Shown here in pieces: positions 50,343-59,145 of a stretch of DNA of 64,000 nucleotides (positions within the stretch are counted from its first letter, which is position 1; every line of letters starts with the position of its first letter). The DNA is from Bin87 sp963668585. GTDB lineage: Bacteria; Chloroflexota; Dehalococcoidia; Lucifugimonadales; UBA3495. The notes beneath the pieces were generated by a model that was not told where the DNA came from, ran no database searches, and saw only the letters and a program-made list of their open reading frames with translations. The position numbers and the translations under genes are program-made. The stretch is taken from NCBI GenBank assembly GCA_963668585.1, contig OY764869.1, forward strand, positions 3,662,371 to 3,726,370. The letters are read 5' to 3'.

Positions 50343-51482
50343 ATGGCGCAAATCAGGCGGCCAGCTGTAGAGATCAAACAAGGCAACCTAACGGTCTACC
50401 TGACGTACATCACGCCGGGCGATCTTTCAGTCCCTAATTTTTATACGGTCGATAAACTCGATCCGCAAGCGAACGAGGGCTACCAGCGTATCCTTGACGA
50501 GCGCCGCGCCAATCGCCTAGCACGGCATTTGAAAGAATCAGTGAGCAAAGGATACGCGAATTTACCTACGACGATCTTTCTCGCCACGGACAAACCAATC
50601 AGCTTCGACATCGCGACTGGTCAATTGGAATACGAAACCGACGACGTTTGCCCATTTAGCGTCGTCGACGGCCAGCACCGTATCGAAGGCCTTCTCACTG
50701 CGAGCAGAGAGGAATCCTTACTCGGGGATTTTAAGTTGCCCGCAGCTATCGCCACGTCGTTAGACGACTCGCACCAGATGTATCATTTTTTCATCGTCAA
50801 CACCACGCAGAAGCCGGTTGAGTCGGCGTTGGAGCAACAAATCACTCGGCGTTTCACAGATATGCAAGGGATCGACACGCTTCCGTACCTTCCGTATTGG
50901 ATACAAACGGAAGTTGATAGAGGAGCCGATGCAGAGGCTTTGAGGTTGGTCGAGTACCTAAACGACGAATCTACGTGTCCCCTCGCTGGCCGAATACGAA
51001 TGGCTAACGACACAACCCCACCGAGGGGCCGAATTAACCAATCCAGCTTGGTTACGATGCTAAAATCACAAATTTTCGTCGGAAACAATCCGATTTTCAT
51101 GCAAGAGCAAGATAGGGACCGACGTCACCGTATTATCAACAATTATTGGAACGCGGTCGATCGGGTTTTCGTCGGTGCAGTAGATGCATCTGTGTCGTTG
51201 GCCTACAGCAACAACGGGATCTACTTTTTCTTGATGATCTCAAAATGGGTTTTTACTGACATATACGCGACCACTAGAGACTTCACAGTGGACTCAATCA
51301 TCCGCAGTTTAGAGGACACCCTTCGACATTTGGATGATCCATATCTGGGAATTGCAGATCCTGAATGGTGGAAACGCGGAGGCGAAGCAAGCAATCTACT
51401 GAATCGCGCCGGCGCAACTACATTGGCCAATGGTTTCCTACAAGCCTTGCAGCAGGCTCGTTCGACAGAGGTAAAAATATGA
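50343..51482 (+). CDS. DGQHR-domain protein (DndB-like family)
   Basis: 379 residues. The family signature is FSVVDGQHRIEGL (D109-R113), followed by a second conserved segment FFIVNTTQKPVESA (about 148-161), as in DndB and related DGQHR proteins. Those act with DNA modification systems (phosphorothioation control) or in uncharacterised defence islands; no dnd genes are present here. Base composition is clearly more AT-rich than in neighbours, suggesting transfer. ATG 50343 follows CTGGAGGA, a strong site. The stop overlaps the next start by four bases (ATGA), so the two proteins are made together. Confidence 0.85.
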   Translation: MAQIRRPAVEIKQGNLTVYLTYITPGDLSVPNFYTVDKLDPQANEGYQRILDERRANRLARHLKESVSKGYANLPTTIFLATDKPISFDIATGQLEYETDDVCPFSVVDGQHRIEGLLTASREESLLGDFKLPAAIATSLDDSHQMYHFFIVNTTQKPVESALEQQITRRFTDMQGIDTLPYLPYWIQTEVDRGADAEALRLVEYLNDESTCPLAGRIRMANDTTPPRGRINQSSLVTMLKSQIFVGNNPIFMQEQDRDRRHRIINNYWNAVDRVFVGAVDASVSLAYSNNGIYFFLMISKWVFTDIYATTRDFTVDSIIRSLEDTLRHLDDPYLGIADPEWWKRGGEASNLLNRAGATTLANGFLQALQQARSTEVKI

Positions 51483-51811
51483 CTGTTCAAGAATGTGCGC
51501 CGGAACTCAACAAAAGGATAGTTTTCAATAGCAGTGCCGTTCATTTTTTGCCGGATTGTTCCGGGTGTTATTGCATTGCAAATGTCCTGGAGGAAGTGTT
51601 GTACATCGGGCAAACACAGAATCTAAGCGCCCGTATGGTCCAACATACGAAAGACCAAAGAATAAGGCAAAAAACGACAAAAGGATTAGCCTCATTATTC
51701 TATTTCTGTGAAGTACCAGTTATGGATTTGCTGAACAAAGAAAAAGAACTATTGGGGCGTTATATTTTCGCAGAAGGCGTGCTCCCACCGTTGAATCGTC
51801 AAGGCCCATAG
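51479..51811 (+). CDS. Small GIY-YIG nuclease-like protein
   Basis: 110 residues, essentially one GIY-YIG domain: GCYCIANVLEEVLYIGQTQN (GCY in place of GIY, YIG kept, about 29-48), the Arg in NLSARMVQH (about 52), and a C-terminal Glu in NKEKELLGRY (about 91) with the typical PPLNRQ end. GIY-YIG enzymes cut DNA through a Tyr/Arg/Glu metal site; all three positions can be placed. There is no extra DNA-binding domain, so targeting may depend on the DGQHR partner whose stop codon it overlaps (ATGA at 51479-51482). AT-rich like its partner. Confidence 0.85.
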   Translation: MTVQECAPELNKRIVFNSSAVHFLPDCSGCYCIANVLEEVLYIGQTQNLSARMVQHTKDQRIRQKTTKGLASLFYFCEVPVMDLLNKEKELLGRYIFAEGVLPPLNRQGP

Positions 51812-51933
51812 ACAGTTGTTTCTCCGAAACTATTTACGCACAAGGGCGATGAGTGGTTGCCAACATACCGCTCATGACATATGGTGACTCAGTATCGACT
51901 GATCACAAAAATCTCCAAACGGTACCAAAACCC

Positions 51934-52887
51934 ATGGCATTCAAGCTGGTTATCTGCCCACCCAACTACCAGGAACATTGGCCGGATCTGTTGCGCCAGG
52001 AGATTCCTGACATCGACGTCCAGGTGTGCCCCACCGTGGGCGAAGCCATGGAGGTGATCGGCGACGCCGACGCTGCGTTCGGCGACATCGTGCCCGAACT
52101 GCTGGAACGGGCGCAAAACCTGAAATGGATCGCGTGCCCGCAGGCCGGTCCCCGCGCCGGGTATTATCACCGGTCCCTGATCGAAAGCGACGTGGTGGTC
52201 ACCAACACTCGCGAGATCTACAACGACCACATCAGCGCCCACATCATGTCCCTGCTGCTGGCCTTTGCCAGGGGACTGCAGGTGTACATACCCCAGCAGG
52301 TGGCCGGCGTCTGGCAGCAGGGATACCCGACCATCTATCTGCCGGAGGCCACCGCCGTGGTGGTCGGAGTCGGCGGCATCGGCGGTGAAACCGCCCGTCT
52401 GTGTTCGGAGTTCGGCATGACCGTGCTCGGCGTTGACCCCAGGCTTCCGGAACCCACCGCCGGCATGGCCGAACTACACCGGCCCGACGATCTGCTGCAG
52501 GTGCTGCCCCGCGCCGACTTCGTCATCGTAACGGTTCCCGAAACCCCGGAGACCCAGGGAATGTTCAGCGCGCCCCAGTTTCATGCGATGAAAAACCGCG
52601 GTTTCTTCATCAACATCGGCCGCGGCGCCACCGTGATCCTGGACGACCTGGTGGATGCGCTGCGCGATGGCGAAATCGCCGGCGCCGGGCTGGACGTGTT
52701 CCAGGTCGAGCCGTTGCCCGCCGGCCACCCCCTCTGGAGCATGCCCGGCGTGCTGATCACCCCCCACGTGGCCGGCAATGGCCCCTACCTGGAGCAACGG
52801 CGCACCGAGCTTTTCATCGACAACTGCAAACGCTTCAACGCTGGGCAGGAACTGCGCAACGTCGTGGACAAGGCCAACTGGTTCTGA
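51934..52887 (+). CDS. D-2-hydroxyacid dehydrogenase (NAD-dependent)
   Basis: 317 residues. It reduces 2-oxo acids to D-2-hydroxy acids or the reverse. Rossmann motif VVVGVGGIGGETARLC (about 150) with an acidic residue at the end of the next strand (GVDPRL, NAD preference). Catalytic Arg in INIGRGATV (about 231), Glu in FQVEPLPAGHPLW (about 260) and His in ITPHVAGNG (about 279). The start is ATG 51934 because family similarity begins at FKLVICPP; upstream in-frame ATGs at 51853 and beyond would overlap intergenic sequence. No clear ribosome site. Confidence 0.9.
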   Translation: MAFKLVICPPNYQEHWPDLLRQEIPDIDVQVCPTVGEAMEVIGDADAAFGDIVPELLERAQNLKWIACPQAGPRAGYYHRSLIESDVVVTNTREIYNDHISAHIMSLLLAFARGLQVYIPQQVAGVWQQGYPTIYLPEATAVVVGVGGIGGETARLCSEFGMTVLGVDPRLPEPTAGMAELHRPDDLLQVLPRADFVIVTVPETPETQGMFSAPQFHAMKNRGFFINIGRGATVILDDLVDALRDGEIAGAGLDVFQVEPLPAGHPLWSMPGVLITPHVAGNGPYLEQRRTELFIDNCKRFNAGQELRNVVDKANWF

Positions 52888-52928
52888 ACCGACGGCAGTC
52901 GGGCTGCGAGCCCACCGACCGGCTACAA

Positions 52929-52957
52929 AACGCCCCCGACCGTAAGGCCAGGGGCGT
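52929..52957 (-). terminator. Rho-independent terminator of the BNR gene
   Basis: On the minus strand ACGCCCC (52957-52951) pairs with GGGGCGT (52936-52930) and is followed by TTTTG; also shared with the convergent dehydrogenase gene. Confidence 0.8.
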
Positions 52958-52990
52958 GATCAACCAAAGGTTGCTGTTCGGGTCAGCGGA

Positions 52991-53980
52991 CTAGTTGGGG
53001 AACCACATCACCGACGAGATCTCGCTGAACTCGCGGTCAAACTTGCTCCAGGAGTTGCCCGCGTCTCCCGACTGGTACAGGTAGCCGTACCGACTGCCGG
53101 CCAGCAGGAAATCGGGATCCTGCGGCTGCGAGTTGACCACCCACATGGCGGTGTTGGGTTCCACCGGCAGTTCCAGGCTGTTCCAGGTTGCGCCCGCATC
53201 GTTGGAGCGCATCACCACGCCACGGGAGCCGGGGGTAGTGTCGCCGAAGGTGGTGAAAATGGTAGTCGGGTCGTCGGCCTTGATCTTGATGCCGCGAGGA
53301 TATCCCAGCGGGAAGTTCTGCCGCACATCCAGGTTACGCCACGAACTGCCGTCGTCATCGCTCAGGAACACGTCGTCGTTGACCATCACCACCACGCGAT
53401 GCGGGGGGCCGGAGGTTACGGTCACGTTGTGGATGTCCATGTTCGGGATGTCCTGGTGCGGCACCGTTTCCCAGGTGTCGCCGCCGTCTGAACTGTGGCG
53501 CAGACCGTCCACCTCAATGCCCACCCACACGCTGTCGCCGTTGGTCGGGTCGATGGCTATGCCCGTCACGCGCGGCACGCCCACCGCCGGACATTCGGCG
53601 GCGACTTCCACCGGGCGCAACTCCCACGTCGCCCCTCCGTCCTTTGTCCGATAAATCTGGCACGGGTCGGGCGTTCCGGTGCCGGCGAAACCGACCTGGG
53701 GATTCGACGGGTCGAACGCAATGGCCCAGACTGCTGTGCCGTCCATCGACGTGCTGACTGCCCGCCACGTATCGCCGTTGTCGTCGCTGCGGATGATGCC
53801 GCGGTCGCAGCCGGCCATGACGCTGCTCTCGGTGCCGGGAACCGGCGTGAGGCAGCGCACCACGGCATCCGAGTGGATGCCCTGGGTGATTCCCACCCGC
53901 CGCCAGGACTGGCCGCTGTCGGTGCTGCGCATCACGCCCTGTCCGGCGGTGCCGACCAAAATGGTGATTCCGTCTGCCAT
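52991..53980 (-). CDS. BNR/Asp-box repeat beta-propeller protein
   Basis: 329 residues. Five or six Asp-box repeats with S-x-D-x-G-x-x-W are visible: STDSGQSW, SDDNGDTW, TKDGGATW, SSDGGDTW, SDDDGSSW, SNDAGATW and SGDAGNSW. This is the sialidase/sortilin-type propeller fold; no catalytic residues of a sialidase are evident, so binding is more likely than hydrolysis. No signal peptide. Start ATG 53980 (MADGITILVG) follows AAGGAGG; an upstream TTG at 54022 is unnecessary. Single gene with its own terminator. Confidence 0.87.
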   Translation of the reverse strand: MADGITILVGTAGQGVMRSTDSGQSWRRVGITQGIHSDAVVRCLTPVPGTESSVMAGCDRGIIRSDDNGDTWRAVSTSMDGTAVWAIAFDPSNPQVGFAGTGTPDPCQIYRTKDGGATWELRPVEVAAECPAVGVPRVTGIAIDPTNGDSVWVGIEVDGLRHSSDGGDTWETVPHQDIPNMDIHNVTVTSGPPHRVVVMVNDDVFLSDDDGSSWRNLDVRQNFPLGYPRGIKIKADDPTTIFTTFGDTTPGSRGVVMRSNDAGATWNSLELPVEPNTAMWVVNSQPQDPDFLLAGSRYGYLYQSGDAGNSWSKFDREFSEISSVMWFPN

Positions 53981-54052
53981 GGTAACGCCTCCTTGTGTTG
54001 GGGTTACGGTACGTTTGGCCACATCATACCGCCACCGACCGCGTCAATGCTA

Positions 54053-54080
54053 GCGGGGGCGGTTATGGAACCGCCCCCGC
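54053..54080 (-). terminator. Strong hairpin between the MFS and BNR genes
   Basis: GCGGGGGCGGTT (54053-54064) pairs with AACCGCCCCCGC (54069-54080), loop ATGG. No T run, but the 12-bp perfect stem just after the MFS stop supports a terminator. Confidence 0.65.
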
Positions 54081-54107
54081 GTAATCCGCAAGTTCCCAAA
54101 GAGAGCG

Positions 54108-55670
54108 TCAGTCGCCGTTGCCCGAGGTGGCCGGGGCCGGCGATCCGCCAGCCGGAGCCGGAGGGGTTTCCGGCGCCGCGGCTGCGGCGTCGGGACGCAA
54201 TTCTGTGGGCAGCTCGTTTTCCCAGTCGGGCAGTTGGTGCCGGTGGGTTGTGGGCAGGAAAATTATGGTGACCACGCCGATGAGACTCATCACAAACGAC
54301 AGGGCTGCGGTCGCCGCGTAACCGCCGGTCACTGCCAACAGCAGGCTCCCCAGCAGGGCGCCGCTCGCCATTCCGGCGCCGGCTCCCATCATCTGGAAAC
54401 CGTAAGAAGTACCGATTGGGGCGTTGCCGTAGTACTGCCGGTTGATGATTGGGAATGCGGACATTTCCCCGCCGAAACCGATGCCAAACAGTATCGCGAA
54501 CAGGTAAAACATCCAGACTACAGGGTGGAACAGGATGCCAAAGAGCAGGATCAGCACCGGTGCGACCTGGAGGAAGAAACAAACCGCCATCACCCATTTG
54601 CTGCCCAACAAGTCGGCGGCGATCGGCACTCCGAATCTGGTAAAGGTACTGACCAGGCTCATCACAGCAGCAGCGCCGCCACCAATTGCGGAGGCGCGCA
54701 ACAATGCCGCCGAACGAGCCGAATCATCCGTGATGCTCTCCCACCCGCCTTCCGGCGCCAGGGAACTGATGATCATCGCCGGCAGGAAGACGATCACGAT
54801 GCTGTGTCCGGCGCAACCCCAGTAGTGAATGCCAATCAGGTTCCAGAACGCCGGCGTCTTGCGCACCTGGCGCAGAAACACGCTGGCGCGCGCTTTGGCC
54901 GTAGCTCCTGTGGCCGGGGCGCGGCGCGGCGGAGTATTGGCATCGGCGCCCAATTGGCGCAGTCCAATGTCCTCCGGTGTGTTGTAGAATACGCGGATCA
55001 GCAGCAGCAGGATAATGCCGCCGCCAATACCGGGGATCCAGAACGCCATCCGGATGCCCAGAACTTCAGGGGTTCCCAGGGGTATCCAGCTCAGCAAGGG
55101 CGAACTGAGAGCGCCCCAACTGAGGAATTGCCCGCCGGTGCCAACGGTGAACCATGCCGCTATTCCCAGCATTATGGGGATCGCGATGACCGGACCCAAA
55201 CCCTGAGATCCCTGCAGCAATCCCATGCCTACGCCCAGATGCTTGCGGAACCATGAGGTCACAGACACCGTCAGCGGGACTTGGAAAATGCCCATCGAAG
55301 CGCTGAGGATAATTCCAAAGAAGAGGATCAAGTGCCAGGGTTGGCTCATAAACCCTGTGAGAATCATTCCGACCAGGTAGAGCGTGGCTCCGATGGTCAT
55401 GGTCACTCGGGCGCCGTATCGGTCGCCCAGCCAACCCGCCGCCGGACCGAACGCCCCTGATACGACCCATTGCAAGGAGAAGGCAAGGGTGACCAGCCAT
55501 ACTTGCCATCCGAATTCGACCGCGATCAGCGGGATCAGCGCCGGGAATCCCATGCGAAACGACGACGATACCAAGCGCATCACCGACGTAATTGCGACGA
55601 TCACCCATGCGTAGTGGATGCGTTGCCCTGCGAGCGCGAATTCGCTGGGTCGAAGATTAATGGCGGCCAT
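54108..55670 (-). CDS. MFS transporter, second type
   Basis: 520 residues, twelve predicted spans. Loop 2-3 signature GPAAGWLGDRYGAR (about 75-88). Segments HYAWVIVAITSVMRLVSSSF and MGIFQVPLTVSVTSWFRKH place it among OFA-like/monocarboxylate carriers, different in detail from the one at 39789-41213. The C-terminal tail is Ala/Pro-rich. The start is ATG 55670 (GGGGGA upstream) rather than TTG 55676. Its promoter at 55695-55724 is well formed. Substrate unknown. Confidence 0.87.
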   Translation of the reverse strand: MAAINLRPSEFALAGQRIHYAWVIVAITSVMRLVSSSFRMGFPALIPLIAVEFGWQVWLVTLAFSLQWVVSGAFGPAAGWLGDRYGARVTMTIGATLYLVGMILTGFMSQPWHLILFFGIILSASMGIFQVPLTVSVTSWFRKHLGVGMGLLQGSQGLGPVIAIPIMLGIAAWFTVGTGGQFLSWGALSSPLLSWIPLGTPEVLGIRMAFWIPGIGGGIILLLLIRVFYNTPEDIGLRQLGADANTPPRRAPATGATAKARASVFLRQVRKTPAFWNLIGIHYWGCAGHSIVIVFLPAMIISSLAPEGGWESITDDSARSAALLRASAIGGGAAAVMSLVSTFTRFGVPIAADLLGSKWVMAVCFFLQVAPVLILLFGILFHPVVWMFYLFAILFGIGFGGEMSAFPIINRQYYGNAPIGTSYGFQMMGAGAGMASGALLGSLLLAVTGGYAATAALSFVMSLIGVVTIIFLPTTHRHQLPDWENELPTELRPDAAAAAPETPPAPAGGSPAPATSGNGD

Positions 55671-55694
55671 GGTCAATTCCCCCAGAGTTGCGAA

Positions 55695-55724
55695 AGTATG
55701 CGCCCCATGTTAACGGTATGTCAA
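55695..55724 (-). promoter_or_regulatory. Promoter of the second MFS gene
   Basis: On the minus strand TTGACA (55724-55719), 18 bases, CATACT (55700-55695), 25 bases before the ATG at 55670. Confidence 0.7.
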
Positions 55725-55974
55725 GAAAAATCGCTCCCCTACTATCATTAATCGTTATAGTGTGCCTCTTCAAGTTGGCAGTCGGTCCATCCGTCCGCCG
55801 GATGCGGTCACGACCGGTTGCGGACGGCGGCGACGCCAATAAATGTCGCCGGTCGGACCCGCGCTCATGACGGCGTCCGACGCCACAGCCCACGCCCCCG
55901 CAAAGTGCGTTACACTGTCCCGCGCGGACGGCCATGCTGCAACCGACCGCCCAACATCAGCGGGAGCCTGCGCA

Positions 55975-58032
55975 ATGACGAACCACATTGGCCCTGACCT
56001 GTTTCGCAACTTGACCAGCGTGGGCGACCCAACCATCACCCCGGATGGTTGCCGGTGCGCCTACGTCCTTTCCTGGACCGACCGGGACACCTCAGAAGCC
56101 CGCTCGCGCATCTATCAGGCCAGGCTCGGCGAACCCGGCGAAAAGCCCGACCCGAAACCCTTCACCAACGGGAACTCCGACTCTCATCCGCGCTATTCTC
56201 CGGATGGCAGCCATCTTGCCTTTCTCCGTCCCGACGACTCGTCGGAAGCCCTCCGACAGGTCTGGCTCATGCCATCCGACGGTGGCGAAGCCGCCCAGTT
56301 GACCACCCTCCCCAACAGCGCCCGCGAATTCTCCTGGTCGCCGGATTCATCCCGCCTGGCCGTGGTGGTTGACGTCGTCCCGGACACCGATGCTGAACCA
56401 GATTCAAACGAACCGAAGCCCCGCGAAGTCCGCCGCGTCCGCTATCGCCACGACGCAATCGGCTGGCGCGGCAACCAACACTTCCATCTTTTCGTCGCGG
56501 ACGCCAGCACCGGTGAAGCCACGCAGGTCACCGACGGAGACTGGGACGACATGGCTCCGGCATGGTCTCCCGATGGAAATCGCATTGCGTTCATATCCGG
56601 CCGTTCTGAAACCCGCGACCTTGCCGCCACCAACGAAGTGTACGTGCTCGACGTTTCAGAATCCGGCGCCCCAACTGCGGAGCCCGGGTTGTGGTCGCAG
56701 GGACTGACCGACGCCGCCGCCGTTTCCTGGTCTCCTGACGGGCGACGCCTACTCGCCGCCGGCGCGACGGCCGACGGCCTCAGCGTACTGTGGCAGGCCT
56801 ACCTGTACATCCTCACACCCGGCAAGCCGCCGCGTTGCCTCACCGACGATGCTATCCGACCATGCCTTGGCTATCCCGGAATCTACCCGCCCCTGGAACT
56901 CCGTTGGGTCGCCGGCGATGACCCCGAAACCGACGGGCGCATTCTGTTCCTCGCCGACGCCGCCGGGCAGACCAGGCTGTACGCCATGGACGTTCCCACC
57001 GATGATCGGCCCGGTGAACCATGTCCCCTGACGGAAGGCGGCGAGATGCTGTCCGGCATGGCCCTGGACTCCGCCAACCGTCGGTTCGTGCTGGCCGCCT
57101 CCAACCCAACCGCTCCGTCCGACCTGCACTGCGTCACCCATCCCGACTGCGCCCGCCAGCGTGTGACCGGCCACAACGATGCCTGGCTCGCGGCGCACCC
57201 GCCGGCCGGGATTGAAAAGTTCAACATCGAGCGTATCGACTGGGACATCGAGTGCCGCCTTTACCATCCCAACGGTTTCGACCCGACGCAAAAATACCCG
57301 CTGGTCCTCGAAATCCACGGCGGCCCCAACGGGGCGTTTTACGATTCTTTCGTCCCGTGGCATCAGGTGCTGGCCGGCGCGGGGTACCTGACCCTCGCCG
57401 TCAACCCGCGCGGTTCCTCCACCTACGGCGAGGAGTTCGTCAACGCCGTCCTCGGCGACTGGGGCGGCGACGATTTTCGAGACCTCCTGGCCGCCCTAGA
57501 CTCCGTCTGCGAAAGGGATTACGTGGACACCGACCGCCTGGGCATCCACGGCTACAGCTACGGCGGTTACATGACCTCCTGGGCCATCGGCAACGACAAC
57601 CGTTTTCGCGCCGCCGTGGCCGGCGCGCCCTGCATCGACCTTTGGACCATGTACGGCACCTCCGACATCGCCACCAGCTTCGGAGAAACCCAGTGGGCCA
57701 ACCGCCTGGCCGGCGGCATGGCAATCAGCCGCCCCCTGGTTGATGAATTGGCCCAGTCCGTGGACAGCCTCGCCTACCGTCTGCTGCAACGGTCCCCCAT
57801 CAAGTTCGCGCCCCAGGTGGAAACCCCCGTCCTGCTCCTGCACGGCGAGGACGACGCGCGCTGTCCCATCAGCCAGAGCGAACAGTATTTCCAGGTGTTG
57901 AAACGTCTTGGCAAGGAAGTAGAGATGGTGCGGTTCCCAGGATGCGGCCATGGATTCCTGCGCACCGGTCACGTCGCCCTCCGTCAGGCCTACCTGCAGC
58001 AGATGGTGGACTGGTTCCAAAGATGGCTCTAA
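55975..58032 (+). CDS. S9-family peptidase (prolyl oligopeptidase/acylaminoacyl peptidase type)
   Basis: 685 residues. An N-terminal seven-bladed propeller of the WD40/PD40-like type (repeats such as SHPRYSPDGSHLAFL, APAWSPDGNRIAF, AVSWSPDGRRLLA) covers about 1-410. The alpha/beta hydrolase follows with the Ser nucleophile in GIHGYSYGGY (S528), Asp in HGEDDARCP (D627) and His in GCGHGFLR (H659). It trims N-terminal or internal residues from short peptides. No signal peptide from ATG 55975, which follows GGGAG. It precedes a GatC-like gene in the same direction, but no functional link is obvious. Confidence 0.92.
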   Translation: MTNHIGPDLFRNLTSVGDPTITPDGCRCAYVLSWTDRDTSEARSRIYQARLGEPGEKPDPKPFTNGNSDSHPRYSPDGSHLAFLRPDDSSEALRQVWLMPSDGGEAAQLTTLPNSAREFSWSPDSSRLAVVVDVVPDTDAEPDSNEPKPREVRRVRYRHDAIGWRGNQHFHLFVADASTGEATQVTDGDWDDMAPAWSPDGNRIAFISGRSETRDLAATNEVYVLDVSESGAPTAEPGLWSQGLTDAAAVSWSPDGRRLLAAGATADGLSVLWQAYLYILTPGKPPRCLTDDAIRPCLGYPGIYPPLELRWVAGDDPETDGRILFLADAAGQTRLYAMDVPTDDRPGEPCPLTEGGEMLSGMALDSANRRFVLAASNPTAPSDLHCVTHPDCARQRVTGHNDAWLAAHPPAGIEKFNIERIDWDIECRLYHPNGFDPTQKYPLVLEIHGGPNGAFYDSFVPWHQVLAGAGYLTLAVNPRGSSTYGEEFVNAVLGDWGGDDFRDLLAALDSVCERDYVDTDRLGIHGYSYGGYMTSWAIGNDNRFRAAVAGAPCIDLWTMYGTSDIATSFGETQWANRLAGGMAISRPLVDELAQSVDSLAYRLLQRSPIKFAPQVETPVLLLHGEDDARCPISQSEQYFQVLKRLGKEVEMVRFPGCGHGFLRTGHVALRQAYLQQMVDWFQRWL

Positions 58033-58176
58033 CCCCGCGCATCCTGAGCCCGTCCAATGAACAGGCTGAGCCCATCAACGCATCATCCCGCCCTCTCAAG
58101 CACAGGTTTGACAGCGTCCGGGTCAGACCGTATCGTACCCACACCAAGTAGTCGCACCTCCCAGAGAAACAGTTGT

Positions 58177-58368
58177 ATGCCAGAAATAAACCCGTCAGAA
58201 GCGCAGGTCAGGATGCTCGCGGAAATGGTGGGCATCCCCATCGACGACGCCGAACTGCCCGAAGTCGCCAACCGCTTCGCCAGCCTCATGCAGGAACTCG
58301 ACCGTCTGCGCGACCTTGACCTTGAGGGCATCGAGCCAGTCGCCATATTCCCCGACCCCGAAGCGTAA
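58177..58368 (+). CDS. GatC/AtzG-like small partner of an amidase
   Basis: 63 residues. The sequence VRMLAEMVGIPIDDAELPEV, then a helix and LRDLDLEGIEPVAIFPDP, follows the GatC-family layout (a Leu-rich helix then DLEGIEP). Such proteins stabilise amidases: GatC with GatA in tRNA amidation, AtzG with AtzE in cyanuric acid-type pathways. An amidase gene lies 773 bases downstream, beyond a HEPN/MNT-like pair, so AtzG-like pairing is likely. ATG 58177; no strong ribosome site. Confidence 0.72.
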   Translation: MPEINPSEAQVRMLAEMVGIPIDDAELPEVANRFASLMQELDRLRDLDLEGIEPVAIFPDPEA

Positions 58369-58409
58369 ACCCTATCGCTCTGCGCGATCACCACCCAATC
58401 CGGTGCGCG

Positions 58410-58832
58410 ATGCCCCTGGAATTAGACAGCCTGCGAAACGCCATAATCAGTTTGGGGTTGGCGCTTGACCGGAGTGAAGACGCCGGAACGATGCAAAACC
58501 TTGACGCAGTGTTGCAAACCGCAATCCAGGCCGGGGCTATCAAGCATTTCGAGTTCACCTACGAGCTATGCTGGAAATTCATCAATAGATGGTTGGAGCA
58601 TAATGTCAGCCCGAACGCCGCCGACGGCGTCACTCGTCGGGAACTCTTCCGCATGGGCATGGAAAACCGTCTGATCTAAAACGTGGACCCCTGGATGAAC
58701 TATCACCTGGCGCGCAATAACACCTCCCACACCTACCGCAAAGCGACCGTTGACGCCGTATATTCCGTAATACCCGCCTTTCTCGCCGACTCCCAACTTC
58801 TGCTGGCCGCGCTGGAGGCCCGCAATGATTGA
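58410..58832 (+). pseudogene. HEPN/HI0074-like nucleotidyltransferase substrate-binding protein, premature stop
   Basis: 89 codons are open from ATG 58410 (MPLELDSLRNAIISLGLALD, FEFTYELCWKFINRWLEHN), ending with TAA at 58677 in ENRLI-stop-NVDPWM. The same frame then continues WMNYHLARNNTSHTYRK to TGA at 58830-58832. The family normally has this segment, and it contains the R-x4-H motif (RNNTSH) thought to form the active site of HEPN RNase toxins. A single base change (Asp/Glu-type codon to TAA) would explain it. The truncated product lacks that motif. The MNT gene overlaps its true end by 8 bases. Confidence 0.78.
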
Positions 58833-59145
58833 CGTACTGCCGGAACAATTGGAAGAAATCAGGCGCATACTTGAAGAACACGTGCCTGACTGTGAAGTAC
58901 GCGCTTTCGGTTCCCGTGTGACCGGTGGACCCAAACCATGGTCGGACCTTGACCTGGCGGTCGCGGGTCAAAGGGAACTGGGTTTTCGGCGACTGGGCCG
59001 GTTGATTGAGGCATTCCAGGAATCCTCCCTTCCCTTCCGTGTGGACGTGCTTGACTGGCGTGAGGCCTCGACGTCATTCCAGGCAATCATCGATCAGAAC
59101 TACACCGTACTCCAGACCGGCAAGCACATCGGAGCAATTCAATGA
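58825..59145 (+). CDS. MNT-type minimal nucleotidyltransferase (antitoxin-like)
   Basis: 106 residues. Polymerase-beta-type core: FGSRVTGGPKPWSDLDLAV, with G29-S30 and the catalytic pair D41/D43; a third acid probably in FRVDVLDW (about 76). MNT proteins act with HEPN partners, some as antitoxins that add nucleotides to the toxin. The start ATG 58825 overlaps the full-length HEPN frame (stop at 58832) by eight bases, and its own stop overlaps the amidase start (ATGA). It appears intact while its partner is truncated. Confidence 0.85.
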   Translation: MIDVLPEQLEEIRRILEEHVPDCEVRAFGSRVTGGPKPWSDLDLAVAGQRELGFRRLGRLIEAFQESSLPFRVDVLDWREASTSFQAIIDQNYTVLQTGKHIGAIQ

